Assembly (NCBI RefSeq): GCF_002151125.1
Contig: NZ_MDJZ01000017.1
Coordinates: forward strand, 1-64,000
Origin: Clavibacter michiganensis
GTDB lineage: Bacteria; Actinomycetota; Actinomycetes; Actinomycetales; Microbacteriaceae
Reading direction: 5' to 3'
Length of the DNA stretch: 64,000 nt
This document shows, in pieces, positions 9,069-19,018 of the stretch (position 1 is its first letter; each line of letters begins with the position of its first letter). Below the pieces are notes generated by a model. The model was not told the origin of the DNA and did no database searches. It was given only the letters and a program-made list of their open reading frames with translations. The translations under genes and the position numbers were made by a program.

Positions 9069-11490
9069 TGAGCAGCCGCTTGCGACCCGCCGGGCCGTCG
9101 AACTGGACCTCGGCGATGCGCTTGCGTCCCTCGCCCGTGACGCCGGTCACCCGGCCGTCGCCGAAGTCCGTGTGGCGGATGCGGTCGCCGAAGGCGAGCT
9201 CGAGGTCGCCGTTGTCGCGCACCTGCCCGGTGACCGTGTTGGCCCACTGGGTCTTGGGGCGAGGAGGCGGCGGCAGGGCCGGGTCCTCGAATCCGCTCGA
9301 CGAGCGGGATCGGCCCCCGTAGCCGCCTCCCTCACGCCGGGCGTTCAGGGCGCGGGGTTGCGTGCCGCCGCGCGAGGTGGCCATGCCCGGCGACTGCTTC
9401 CAGTCGATGAGCTCAGCCGGGATCTCCTGCAGGTACCGGCTCGGCATGGCGACGTTGACCTCGCCGAACTGCGCCCGCGTCATGGCGAGCGAGATGAAGA
9501 GGCGGCGACGGGCGCGCGTGATGCCCACGTAGAACAGGCGCCGCTCCTCCGCCGGTCCGCCGGGCTCGTTCGCGGACATGCGGTGCGGCAGCAGGTCCTC
9601 CTCCACGCCCGTGAGGAACACCGAGTCGTACTCGAGGCCCTTCGCCGTGTGGAGGGTCATGAGGGACACGGTGCCGCTCGAGTCGTCGAGCTCGTCCGCC
9701 GCGGCGACGAGCGAGACCTCCGTGAGGAAGTCCACGAGCTGGCCCTCGGGGTTGTTGCGCGAGAACTCCTTCGTCACGGCGACGAGCTCCTCGACGTTCT
9801 CCGCGCGGGCCTCGTCCTGCGCGTCCTTGCTCGCCCGCAGCGCCTGCACGAGGCCGCTCTTCTCCAGCAGCGTGGTCACCAGGTCGCCGACGGAGGTCCG
9901 TCCTTCCGGCCGCTCCGGATCCAGGAGCAGCGCCACCTCGTCGAGCATCCGCGAGAGCGCGAGGATCGCCTGCGTCACCTTGGGTCCGAGGCCCAGCTCG
10001 GATGCGCGGCGCATGGCCTCGCGGAAGGTCACGCCGTGCGACTCCGCGAAGTTCGCGAGGGCGGTCTCCGTGGCCGGGCCGATGCCCCGCTTCGGGGTGT
10101 TGAGGATGCGGCGCAGCGCCAGCACGTCCGCGGGGTTCGCGACGGCGATCAGGTACGCCATGGCGTCCTTGATCTCCGCCCGCTCGTAGAACTTCGTGCC
10201 GCCCATGATGCGGTACGGCACGGCCGAGCGGATCAGGATCTCCTCGAGCGCCCGGGTCTGGGCGTTCGTCCGGTAGAACACCGCGATCTCGGAGTACGCG
10301 GTGCCCTCCTCGTGCAGCTTCTGGATCTCGTCGGCGACGAACTGCGCCTCGTCGTGCCCCGAGTACCCCGTGAAGCCGACGATCTTGTCGCCGTCGCCGA
10401 TGGAGGTCCACAGCTTCTTGTCCTTGCGGTCGAAGTTGTTCGAGATGACGGCGTTGGCGGCGGTGAGGATGTTCTGCGTCGACCGGTAGTTCTGCTCGAG
10501 GAGCACGACCCTCGACTGCGGGAAGTCGCGCTCGAACTCGGTGATGTTGCGGATGTCGGCACCGCGGAAGGCGTAGATGGACTGGTCGCTGTCGCCCACC
10601 ACGGTGAGCGACGCCCCGTCGATCCCGCCCATCCCGTTCGTGGACATGCGCGTGTCGACGGGCACGTCCTCCGGCGCCACCGCGCGCGTCAGCTCGCGGA
10701 TGAGGGAGTACTGGGCGTGGTTCGTGTCCTGGTACTCGTCCACCAGCACGTGCCGGAACCGCCGCTGGTAGAGCGCCGCGACCTTCGGGAACGCGCGGAA
10801 GAGGTAGACGGTCTGCCCGATGAGGTCGTCGAAGTCGAAGGCGTTGGCGGCCGCCAGCGAGCGCGTGTACTGCCGGAAGATCTCCACGAACATGGCCTCG
10901 GCCGGATCGTTGAAGTTGGCCGTCCGCGCGAACGTGTCCGCGTCCGACAGCTCGTTCTTGAGCTTCGAGATGCGGCCCGACACGGAGGAGACCGTGAAGC
11001 CGAGCGTGTCCGCGTCGAGCTGCTTGATGATCCGCTTGATGAGCACGCGGCTGTCGGCGGAGTCGTAGATGGTGAAGTTCTGCGTGAAGCCGAAGGCCTC
11101 CGCCTCCCGGCGCAGGATGCGGACGCACGCGGAGTGGAAGGTCGAGATCCACATGCCCTCGGACGCCTGGCCGAGCAGCGACTCGACGCGCTCGCGCATC
11201 TCGGCCGCGGCCTTGTTCGTGAAGGTGATGGCGAGGATCTGGCTCGGCCACGCCTCCCGGGACTCGATGAGGCTCGCGATGCGGTGGGTGAGCACCCGCG
11301 TCTTGCCGGAACCGGCACCGGCGACGATGAGGAGGGCGGGACCCCGGTACACGACGGCCTCGCGCTGCTCCGGGTTGAGGCCCTCCAGCAGCGGATCCTC
11401 GGGGGCTCCCGACCCTCCATCGGCACCCGACCGGCCGTCGAGGATGATCGGGGTGCTGGAGGGGCGAAGGGCGGCGGGGTCAGCACTCAT
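9040..11490 (-). CDS. pcrA: ATP-dependent DNA helicase PcrA/UvrD (SF1A)
   Basis: A 3'-5' superfamily 1A helicase for nucleotide-excision repair, replication restart and removal of recombination or transcription intermediates. At 816 aa it has all signature motifs in order: Q-motif LNPEQREAV, Walker A GAGSGKT, motif II VDEYQDTNHAQY, motif III GDSDQSIYAFRGAD, motif IV LEQNYRST, motif V TLHTAKGLEYDSVFL and motif VI YVGITRARRRL. A Tudor-like C-terminus (TGVTGEGRKRIAEVQF) is the module that in PcrA contacts RNA polymerase. ATG 11490 has no Shine-Dalgarno but a TAGGAT 10 nt upstream. Monocistronic; its last bases overlap the convergent surface-protein gene. Confidence 0.97.
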   Translation of the reverse strand: MSADPAALRPSSTPIILDGRSGADGGSGAPEDPLLEGLNPEQREAVVYRGPALLIVAGAGSGKTRVLTHRIASLIESREAWPSQILAITFTNKAAAEMRERVESLLGQASEGMWISTFHSACVRILRREAEAFGFTQNFTIYDSADSRVLIKRIIKQLDADTLGFTVSSVSGRISKLKNELSDADTFARTANFNDPAEAMFVEIFRQYTRSLAAANAFDFDDLIGQTVYLFRAFPKVAALYQRRFRHVLVDEYQDTNHAQYSLIRELTRAVAPEDVPVDTRMSTNGMGGIDGASLTVVGDSDQSIYAFRGADIRNITEFERDFPQSRVVLLEQNYRSTQNILTAANAVISNNFDRKDKKLWTSIGDGDKIVGFTGYSGHDEAQFVADEIQKLHEEGTAYSEIAVFYRTNAQTRALEEILIRSAVPYRIMGGTKFYERAEIKDAMAYLIAVANPADVLALRRILNTPKRGIGPATETALANFAESHGVTFREAMRRASELGLGPKVTQAILALSRMLDEVALLLDPERPEGRTSVGDLVTTLLEKSGLVQALRASKDAQDEARAENVEELVAVTKEFSRNNPEGQLVDFLTEVSLVAAADELDDSSGTVSLMTLHTAKGLEYDSVFLTGVEEDLLPHRMSANEPGGPAEERRLFYVGITRARRRLFISLAMTRAQFGEVNVAMPSRYLQEIPAELIDWKQSPGMATSRGGTQPRALNARREGGGYGGRSRSSSGFEDPALPPPPRPKTQWANTVTGQVRDNGDLELAFGDRIRHTDFGDGRVTGVTGEGRKRIAEVQFDGPAGRKRLLIKIAPIEKL

Positions 11491-11500
11491 GTCGGCATCG

Positions 11501-11506
11501 ATCCTA
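11501..11506 (-). promoter_or_regulatory. candidate -10 (TAGGAT) of pcrA
   Basis: TAGGAT ends 10 nt before the pcrA ATG, giving a leaderless or very short-leader mRNA. No Shine-Dalgarno sequence is present. Confidence 0.4.
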
Positions 11507-11626
11507 GGCGCTGCCCCCGACGCGCGACCGGGCTGAGCAGCGAGCCAGCGAGCCGAGCGGTGTCCCGTCCGACGGGCCGGCGGGCGAGCCGACCGGGCCG
11601 ACCGGCCTCGGCGCCGGAGCCCCGCC

Positions 11627-12691
11627 TCAGCGCACGACGGCCGCCGCGCGCCCCCCGACGAGCGCGACCGCGAGATCCGGGTGGTCGGCGAAGACGCCGT
11701 CGACGCCCGCGTCGAGGAGCCGGCCCCAGTGCGCGCCGTGGTCGCCGTGCGCCGACTTCGGCCCGGGCCCGCGGAGGGGCCGGGGCAGGAACGCGTTCTC
11801 GGGGCGCAGCGTCCAGGTGAAGACGGTCAGGCCGACGCGGTGCGCGCGCTCGACGAGGTCGGAGACCGGCGCGGGTGAGGATGCCCCCGCGCCGTCGGGT
11901 GCGCGGAACCCCACGGCCGGGCAGATCCGCTCGACGCCCACGCTGATTCCGTCCACCTCCTCGGCGAGCGCCGCGAGACCCCCGTCGGTCAGCTGCTCGT
12001 CGAACGTGACCGCGGCGTCGCCGTGCCGGGCGACCTCGTCCACCGCAGCGCCGCGTCCCTCGAGGAGGTACACCAGACGCGCCTCCACGCCGTGCGCCCG
12101 GACGCGCAGGAGCGCATCCCGCTCGAAGGACTCGATCGTGAGGCGCGATGCGTCATCCGCCCAGCCGTGCGCGCGGAGGTCGCGGGCGAACAGCTCGTCG
12201 AGCGGCAGGCCGAGCGCGGCGAAGTGCGTGGCGTGCTTGATCTCCGCGACCATGCCGAGCGGACGTCCGTGGCGCGCCGACTCCTGGTCGATGATCCGCA
12301 GCAGGTCGGGCAGCGAGAGCACGGTCTCCTCGTCGTCGTGGGTCGCGCTGTCCGGCCGCACCGCGGGGATCCGCTCCCGGCAGCGGAGCGTGCGGATCTC
12401 GGCCCACGTCATGTCCTCCGTGAACCAGCCGCTCCGCTCGACGCCGTCGACGAGCCGCGTGGTCCGCCGGTCGGCGAACTCCGGCCTGTCGGCCACGTCG
12501 GTCGTGCCGGCGAGCTCGTTCTCGTGCCGGATGACGAGCACGCCGTCCGAGGAGGCGACGAGGTCGGGTTCGACGGCGTCCGCGCCCTGCGCGAAGCCGA
12601 GCCGCACGGCGGCGGCGGAGTGCTCGGGGCGGTAGCCGCTGGCTCCGCGGTGGGCGATGACGAGGGGGCGGGGGCGAGGGGCGTGGTCCAC
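11627..12691 (-). CDS. glycerophosphodiester phosphodiesterase (GDPD)
   Basis: A TIM-barrel enzyme that hydrolyses glycerophosphodiesters to glycerol-3-phosphate and an alcohol. The 354-aa protein has the GDPD signature IAHRGASGYRPEHS at 12-25 (catalytic His) and the metal-binding EPDLVASSDGVLVIRHE, in which the second catalytic His follows. The C-terminal barrel strand carries VFTWTLRPENAFLP. No signal peptide is present, although the pattern (GYRPEHS rather than GxPENT) is nearer to periplasmic GlpQ forms; the protein is probably cytosolic. GTG start at 12691 with TAGCGT 7 nt upstream and no Shine-Dalgarno sequence. Single gene. Confidence 0.93.
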   Translation of the reverse strand: MDHAPRPRPLVIAHRGASGYRPEHSAAAVRLGFAQGADAVEPDLVASSDGVLVIRHENELAGTTDVADRPEFADRRTTRLVDGVERSGWFTEDMTWAEIRTLRCRERIPAVRPDSATHDDEETVLSLPDLLRIIDQESARHGRPLGMVAEIKHATHFAALGLPLDELFARDLRAHGWADDASRLTIESFERDALLRVRAHGVEARLVYLLEGRGAAVDEVARHGDAAVTFDEQLTDGGLAALAEEVDGISVGVERICPAVGFRAPDGAGASSPAPVSDLVERAHRVGLTVFTWTLRPENAFLPRPLRGPGPKSAHGDHGAHWGRLLDAGVDGVFADHPDLAVALVGGRAAAVVR

Positions 12692-12698
12692 GCGGGGG

Positions 12699-12704
12699 AC
12701 GCTA
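12699..12704 (-). promoter_or_regulatory. candidate -10 (TAGCGT) of leaderless GDPD gene
   Basis: TAGCGT lies 7 nt upstream of the GTG start at 12691. Confidence 0.45.
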
Positions 12705-12832
12705 CATGCGCCAGGTGGACGGCGAGCGCGTACTCATCCGAGGAAATACACGGCCCGGACGAGTGCTCTCCCAGCCTGGTCAGCTAAATTGGCCCACGAT
12801 CACGTTCAACCACCATTGAGAGTAGAAGGACC

Positions 12833-13636
12833 ATGGCCAACCCCACGTTCTCCAACAACCCGGTCTTCAACGGCCGGGGTGCGACGCCCACGAGGGATGT
12901 GACCCCGGAGAGCCTCGACGAGCTCTACAACCGCCCGTCGGCGACCTCGGCCGAGACCGACCGCATGACCTTCGAGGACACGACCGTCAAGACGGTCAGC
13001 CTGCTCGCCATCGTCATCGTCCTCGGCGCCGTCGCCTGGCTCTCGGGACCGCTCGCGCTCCCCCTGGCCATGCTCGGCGCCATCGGCGGCCTCGTGCTCG
13101 GCCTCGTCAACTCCTTCAAGAAGGAGCCCTCCGTCCCGCTCATCGTCGCGTACGCGGCGTTCGAGGGGCTGCTCGTCGGCGGTCTCTCGTACTTCATCGA
13201 CTCCATGTACCCCGGCGTGGCCACGCAGGCCGTCCTCGGCACCGCGGCTGTGTTCGTCACCGTCCTCCTGCTGTTCCGCAGCGGCAAGATCCGTGCGTCC
13301 GCGAAGGCCACGAAGATCTTCCTCATCGCCATGGTCGGCTACGGCCTGTTCTCGCTCGTCAACTTCGGCATGATGATCTTCGGGGCTACGGACAACGCCT
13401 GGGGTCTTCGCAGCGAGCCGATCTTCGGCATCCCGCTGGGCTTCTTCCTGGGCATCCTCGCCGTGTTCCTCGCGTCCTACTCCCTCGTGATGGACTTCGA
13501 CTTCATCCAGCGCGGCGTGCGCGCGGGCGCACCCCGCAAGTACGGCTGGACGGCGGCCTTCGGCCTCATCGTCACCATCGTGTGGCTGTACGTCGAGCTG
13601 CTCCGCCTGTTCGCGATCCTGCGCGGCAACGACTAG
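12833..13636 (+). CDS. Bax inhibitor-1/YccA family membrane protein
   Basis: A 267-aa integral membrane protein with about seven transmembrane helices after a polar N-terminus of some 55 residues (MANPTFSNNPVFNGRG start, typical of actinobacterial BI-1 proteins). Family features include FEGLLVGGLSYFIDSMYPGVATQAVLGTA and a late acidic segment SLVMDFDFIQRGV that matches the Asp-containing pore region of BI-1/YetJ calcium-leak channels. The role in bacteria is poorly defined (membrane stress, calcium leak). ATG 12833 has GAAGGA 5 nt upstream. Monogenic, ending in a bidirectional terminator shared with guaA. Confidence 0.93.
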   Translation: MANPTFSNNPVFNGRGATPTRDVTPESLDELYNRPSATSAETDRMTFEDTTVKTVSLLAIVIVLGAVAWLSGPLALPLAMLGAIGGLVLGLVNSFKKEPSVPLIVAYAAFEGLLVGGLSYFIDSMYPGVATQAVLGTAAVFVTVLLLFRSGKIRASAKATKIFLIAMVGYGLFSLVNFGMMIFGATDNAWGLRSEPIFGIPLGFFLGILAVFLASYSLVMDFDFIQRGVRAGAPRKYGWTAAFGLIVTIVWLYVELLRLFAILRGND

Positions 13637-13680
13637 CACCACCGCAGGTCCCCGGCACAGCACCGCGGACCGGCAGCACG

Positions 13681-13714
13681 ACGAAGGCCGCTCCCCGAGG
13701 GGAGCGGCCTTCGT
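13681..13714. terminator. bidirectional terminator between BI-1 gene and guaA
   Basis: A perfect 15-bp inverted repeat (acgaaggccgctccc, loop cgag, complement) lies between two convergent genes and can serve both strands. Confidence 0.9.
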
Positions 13715-13744
13715 CGTGTCAGCGCCGGGGCGCCTGAGGGAGGA

Positions 13745-15321
<1,577 letters not shown>

Positions 15322-15325
<4 letters not shown>

Positions 15326-15864
15326 GTGGTGGCCTCCGTGGTGGTGGTCGGGTCGATGGGTCGGGCTTCCGCGTCGTCGCGGTCGTCGGCGGCGGGCACC
15401 TTGCGGCGCGGCGCCTCGAGCTCCGCGATCGTCTCCCGCACCCGGCGGGCGATGCGCGCCTCCACGACGAAGGAGAGGAACGGCACGACGCCGCCCGCGG
15501 CGATGAGGATGAAGCGCGTGAACGACCAGCGCATCTTCTGCCAGAGCAGGAAGTCGCTGATGAGGTAGACCACGTAGATGTTGCCGTGGACGATCTGGAT
15601 CAGGAGGCTCAGGTTCGTGCCCGTGAGCGTGTCCGCCGGCGACAGCGCGAGGAAGCCGGACGGGCCGTTGAGCTCCAGCTCGTAGCCGGCGCCGGCCAGG
15701 TACTGCAGCGACCCGTCGACGAACTGGAAGCCCGGCAGGTACTTGATGCCCATCTCCACGACGAGGAGGAGGAGGAACGCGCCGGTGATGAACGCCATGA
15801 CGCGGTAGAAGCCGAGGACCCTCCGGATCTGCGGGATGTCGGAGCGCTTGAGTCCGTAGGCCAT
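15322..15864 (-). CDS. DUF3817 integral membrane protein
   Basis: A 180-aa membrane protein with three or four hydrophobic segments (residues about 20-42, 75-95, 105-125) and a charged C-terminal tail ending in a Thr/Glu/Ala run. [21 protein letters not shown] and [18 protein letters not shown] match the actinobacterial DUF3817 family, whose function is unknown. It sits immediately before guaA with overlapping stop and start. ATG 15864 has a TAGGAT hexamer 6 nt upstream that includes the surf1 stop codon. Confidence 0.85.
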
Positions 15865-15870
15865 GCGTGG

Positions 15871-15876
15871 ATCCTA
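15871..15876 (-). promoter_or_regulatory. candidate -10 (TAGGAT) for DUF3817-guaA
   Basis: TAGGAT is 6 nt from the ATG at 15864, and its TAG is the stop codon of the upstream surf1 gene (15874-15876). It would give guaA a promoter independent of surf1. Confidence 0.45.
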
Positions 15877-16875
15877 CCGGTCGGCGTCTGCGCGGCTCCC
15901 GGGCCGGCGCGCGTCGACGGCGTCGTCGCGGCCGCCCTCGGGGAGCGGCTCGTCGTCGTCGTCCTCGTCGTCGTCGTCGTCCTCGTCCTCGCGGTAGCCG
16001 GGCTGCTCGCGGGTCCACGTGTCGCGGACCGTCCGGTACCAGATCACGATCGCGAAGATCGCGAAGACCGCCCACTCGGCCGCGTAGAAGATGTTGAGCC
16101 AGTTGAGCTGCACGGCCTCGCTCGGCGGCGGCGAGTCGATGGACGCGAGACCCGCGACGGGCTCGGACGCGACGATGAAGCCGTTGTAGACGTCGCCGAC
16201 GTCGCCGGGCCAGAGGTTGATGAGCGCGGCGGTGCTGAGCCGGGTCATGCGCTCGGGGTCCTGGCCCTCGCCTGGGGGCTCGGGCTGCTCGCTCGGCAGG
16301 AAGCGGCCGACGACCTCCTGGACCCCGGTGGGCGATCCGTCGCCCGCGTTCAGCGATGCGGCGACGCCCGCCGCCGCCTCGTCGGTCGGGGCCCAGCCGA
16401 GCGCGACCGGGACGCTGTCGGGCAGCGCCTCGGGCGCGGGATCCGCGGGGGCGCCGTCGTCCGTGATGGCGAGGTGCCCCACGACCCAGGCGCCCGTGCG
16501 GCCGGCGTTGAGCCGGTCGGAGACGACGACGAAGTCGCCGGGGACGAGGGCACCCTGGACGGTCACCATGTGCCCGGCCGACCGGTCGGTGACGTAGCCC
16601 TGCGGCTCGACCAGCGTGCCGAGCGGCAGCGCCGTCTCGGTGTCGCGCTCGATGACGACGCCCGACTCGACCGCGCGCGCCAGCTGCCACTGGCCGAGCG
16701 CGGCGAAGCCCGCAGCGATGACCAGGGCGAGCGCCAGGAGCGCGACCGAGCGAGGGCGGCGGGCGACCTGGCCGATCGTGGGTCCGGGGGCGGCGGGGCC
16801 GCCCGGGCCGGATCCCGCTGGCGCGGCGTCGGGACGCGCGGCGGCGTCGGGGCGGGGGTCGGGTGCGTGCGTCAT
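15874..16875 (-). CDS. SURF1-family cytochrome oxidase biogenesis protein
   Basis: SURF1 proteins assist haem-copper oxidase assembly. The 333-aa product has the family layout: a Pro/Ala-rich N-terminus, a first transmembrane helix (about 42-62, followed by [10 protein letters not shown]), a large extracytoplasmic domain with [10 protein letters not shown] and [11 protein letters not shown], and a second helix near 255-275 ([20 protein letters not shown]). The GQWQL motif after helix 1 is characteristic. The C-terminus is unusual: an Asp/Glu run coded by a GTC/CTC trinucleotide tract at 15951-15991. ATG at 16875 overlaps the antiporter stop by one base (TGATG). Confidence 0.9.
   Translation of the reverse strand: MTHAPDPRPDAAARPDAAPAGSGPGGPAAPGPTIGQVARRPRSVALLALALVIAAGFAALGQWQLARAVESGVVIERDTETALPLGTLVEPQGYVTDRSAGHMVTVQGALVPGDFVVVSDRLNAGRTGAWVVGHLAITDDGAPADPAPEALPDSVPVALGWAPTDEAAAGVAASLNAGDGSPTGVQEVVGRFLPSEQPEPPGEGQDPERMTRLSTAALINLWPGDVGDVYNGFIVASEPVAGLASIDSPPPSEAVQLNWLNIFYAAEWAVFAIFAIVIWYRTVRDTWTREQPGYREDEDDDDDEDDDDEPLPEGGRDDAVDARRPGSRADADR
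15951..15991. repeat. trinucleotide tract coding an Asp/Glu run
   Basis: Near-perfect GTC/CTC trinucleotide repeats inside the 3' end of the SURF1 gene encode an acidic run (about 14 Asp/Glu). Replication slippage here would change length by whole codons. Confidence 0.7.
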
Positions 16876-18389
16876 CAGTAGTCGGGTTCCCGTTCGCGGG
16901 TGGGTGGTGTCCAGGTGTCGTGGTCGGACTGCTGGCCTGCCTGCTCGGCGCGGCGGTCGGGGGCGGGACGCGGGGCATCGGGGTCGGCGTCGCCGGCTGC
17001 GCCCGCGGCGGGCCGGTCGCGCGCGCCCTCCGCCTCGGGGCCGGTGCCCGGCGTCGTGCCGCGCGCCGCGGTTCCCGGCCGGGCTCCCGCCGCCGCGAGG
17101 CCGTCGTCGAAGGCGTCGGCCGGCACCTGCTCTCCGCGCTCGGCCGCCTCGAAGAGCGCGAGCGCGCCGGCCCGCTCGGCGTCGCGCGCGGCCTTCTCGA
17201 CCGCGCGCTTCGTGGCGGAGCGGTACCGCGTGGGCAGCACGGCCGTGCCGATGCGCACCGAGTTGGCGGCGAGCAGCGGACCCATGATCGCCATCACCAG
17301 CACGTAGAGGCCCGCGAACGGCTGGATCCGCTCGTCGAGCCCCGCCGACAGCGACAGCGTCGCGAGGATGAGCGCGAACTCGCCGCGGTTCTGCAGGATG
17401 AAGGCCGTGTTGATGCCGGCCTGGGCGCCGTACCCGTTGAGCCACGCGACGAACTGCCCGGCGATGAGGTTCAGCGTGAAGGTCATGACCACGGCGAGGA
17501 GCACCGGGACGACGACCGTGGGGAACTCCCCGGGATCCAGCGCCAGCCCGAAGTTCAAGAAGAAGAACGCGCCGAAGACGTCGCGCAGCGGGATGGCGAT
17601 CTGCTCGATGCGGTTGCGCACGCGCGTCGCGCCGAGCACGAGGCCGATGAGGAACGCGCCGATGGCGTCGGTGACGCCGAGCACCTCGCCGATGCCGCCG
17701 AACATGATCGCGAGCCCGAAGAACAGCACGGTGAAGAGCTCGACGTCGCGCGTGCGCAGGAACCGCGACAGGAACGCGCCGCCCTTCCGCGCCACCGTGA
17801 ACATCACCACGAGGAAGGCGAACGACACCGCCAGCTGGCCGACCACCGCCCAGGGCTCGGTCTGGCCGCTCAGCACGACCGACACGATCGCGAGGTAGAC
17901 GGCGATGAAGATGTCCTCGACGACGGTGACGCCGAGGATCATGGGCGTCTCGTCGTTGGCCAGGCGGTTGAGCTCGATGAGGAGCTTGGTGACGATGGCG
18001 CTCGAGGAGGTCGCCGTCATGCCCGCGATGATGAGCGCCTCGCGCGTGCCCCACCCGAGCGCGAAGCCGAACGCGAACCCGACGCCCATGTTGATGAGGA
18101 CGTACGAGCCGCCGGAGACGATGAGCTTGCCGGCGTTGCCGAAGAACTCGTCCTGGTCGAACTCCAGCCCGAGGTTGAACAGCAGGAGGATCAGGCCGAA
18201 GACGGCGATGAGCTCCATGTCGCCCGAGGCGAAGTCGAGCGGGAACCAGTCGACGTTCGGGCTCGCGAGGAGCCCGACGAGCATGTAGATGGGGATCGCG
18301 GGCAGGCCGATGCGCTTGCCGAGCTGGCCGAACGCGTAGGCGAGGACGAACAGCAGGCCGAGGACGATGAGGTCGTGGCCGTGGTGCAC
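16875..18389 (-). CDS. CPA2 cation:proton antiporter (KhtU/KefC-like)
   Basis: A 504-aa monovalent cation/proton antiporter. The first about 390 residues form a 12-13 helix CPA2 core with [14 protein letters not shown], the [12 protein letters not shown] loop, [15 protein letters not shown] and [13 protein letters not shown], the last carrying the acidic ion-binding residue. The last about 110 residues are low-complexity Ala/Asp/Pro/Arg and probably disordered; no RCK domain is fused. The adjacent upstream gene encodes an RCK_C protein, matching the two-component KhtT-KhtU K+/H+ efflux system of Bacillus. Na+ versus K+ specificity cannot be read from sequence. It starts 3 nt after that gene. 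Confidence 0.93.
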   Translation of the reverse strand: MHHGHDLIVLGLLFVLAYAFGQLGKRIGLPAIPIYMLVGLLASPNVDWFPLDFASGDMELIAVFGLILLLFNLGLEFDQDEFFGNAGKLIVSGGSYVLINMGVGFAFGFALGWGTREALIIAGMTATSSSAIVTKLLIELNRLANDETPMILGVTVVEDIFIAVYLAIVSVVLSGQTEPWAVVGQLAVSFAFLVVMFTVARKGGAFLSRFLRTRDVELFTVLFFGLAIMFGGIGEVLGVTDAIGAFLIGLVLGATRVRNRIEQIAIPLRDVFGAFFFLNFGLALDPGEFPTVVVPVLLAVVMTFTLNLIAGQFVAWLNGYGAQAGINTAFILQNRGEFALILATLSLSAGLDERIQPFAGLYVLVMAIMGPLLAANSVRIGTAVLPTRYRSATKRAVEKAARDAERAGALALFEAAERGEQVPADAFDDGLAAAGARPGTAARGTTPGTGPEAEGARDRPAAGAAGDADPDAPRPAPDRRAEQAGQQSDHDTWTPPTREREPDY

Positions 18390-18392
18390 CCG

Positions 18393-18926
18393 CTACCCTC
18401 CGTCCGGCGCGGAGCCGGGCGCGGGACGGTGCGGGAACTCGCCCGTCCGGTAGAACGCGAAGGCCTTGGCGACCTTCTCGGGGGATCCGGCGACCACGAG
18501 CGTGTCGCCCGGGTAGACGGTGAAGTCGTCGGACGGCGCGGGATTGGCGGACTCGCCGCGGACGACGGCCACGACCGTGAGGCCGACGACCCCGCGCGAG
18601 GCGAGGTTGCCGAGCGCCTGGCCGGCGATGTGGTCGTCGTAGTCGACCGTGAACCAGTCGATGCTGAGGCCGGGGATCTGGTCGAGCTTGTCGATCGACT
18701 CCGTGATGCGCGTGCCGCCGAGCAGCTCCGCGAGGGTGTGCGCCTCGTCCTCGCTCAGGCGGAGCGAGACCTTCTGCGTGTCGGGCCCGTCCTGCTCCTC
18801 CGAGAAGGTGATGAGGTCGCTGTGGCCGGAGCGGTGCGCGATGACGCCGACCTTGCCCCCGTCGTCCGTGATGAAGGTGTGCAGCACGCCGACACCCGGC
18901 AGCTTGACGCGACGGACCTCCGCCAT
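18393..18926 (-). CDS. TrkA-C (RCK_C) regulatory protein, KhtT-like
   Basis: A 177-aa soluble protein with an N-terminal KhtT-like domain (RRVKLPGVGVLHTF, then GKVGVIAHRSG) and a C-terminal RCK_C domain around residues 85-165 containing DFTVYPGDTLVVAGSPE. It probably gates the antiporter encoded 3 nt downstream in response to a nucleotide ligand, as KhtT does. ATG 18926 has GGAGG 7 nt upstream, one of the clear Shine-Dalgarno starts here. Tight coupling to the antiporter gene supports the pairing. Confidence 0.92.
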   Translation of the reverse strand: MAEVRRVKLPGVGVLHTFITDDGGKVGVIAHRSGHSDLITFSEEQDGPDTQKVSLRLSEDEAHTLAELLGGTRITESIDKLDQIPGLSIDWFTVDYDDHIAGQALGNLASRGVVGLTVVAVVRGESANPAPSDDFTVYPGDTLVVAGSPEKVAKAFAFYRTGEFPHRPAPGSAPDGG

Positions 18927-19018
18927 GCGCGCACCTCCCTCTTCCTGTGGATCACAACGCGGGCCGTGCCCCGGGTGTTCCCGCCCGAGGACGGACGACC
19001 GGCGCTCGGGTGGACTGC

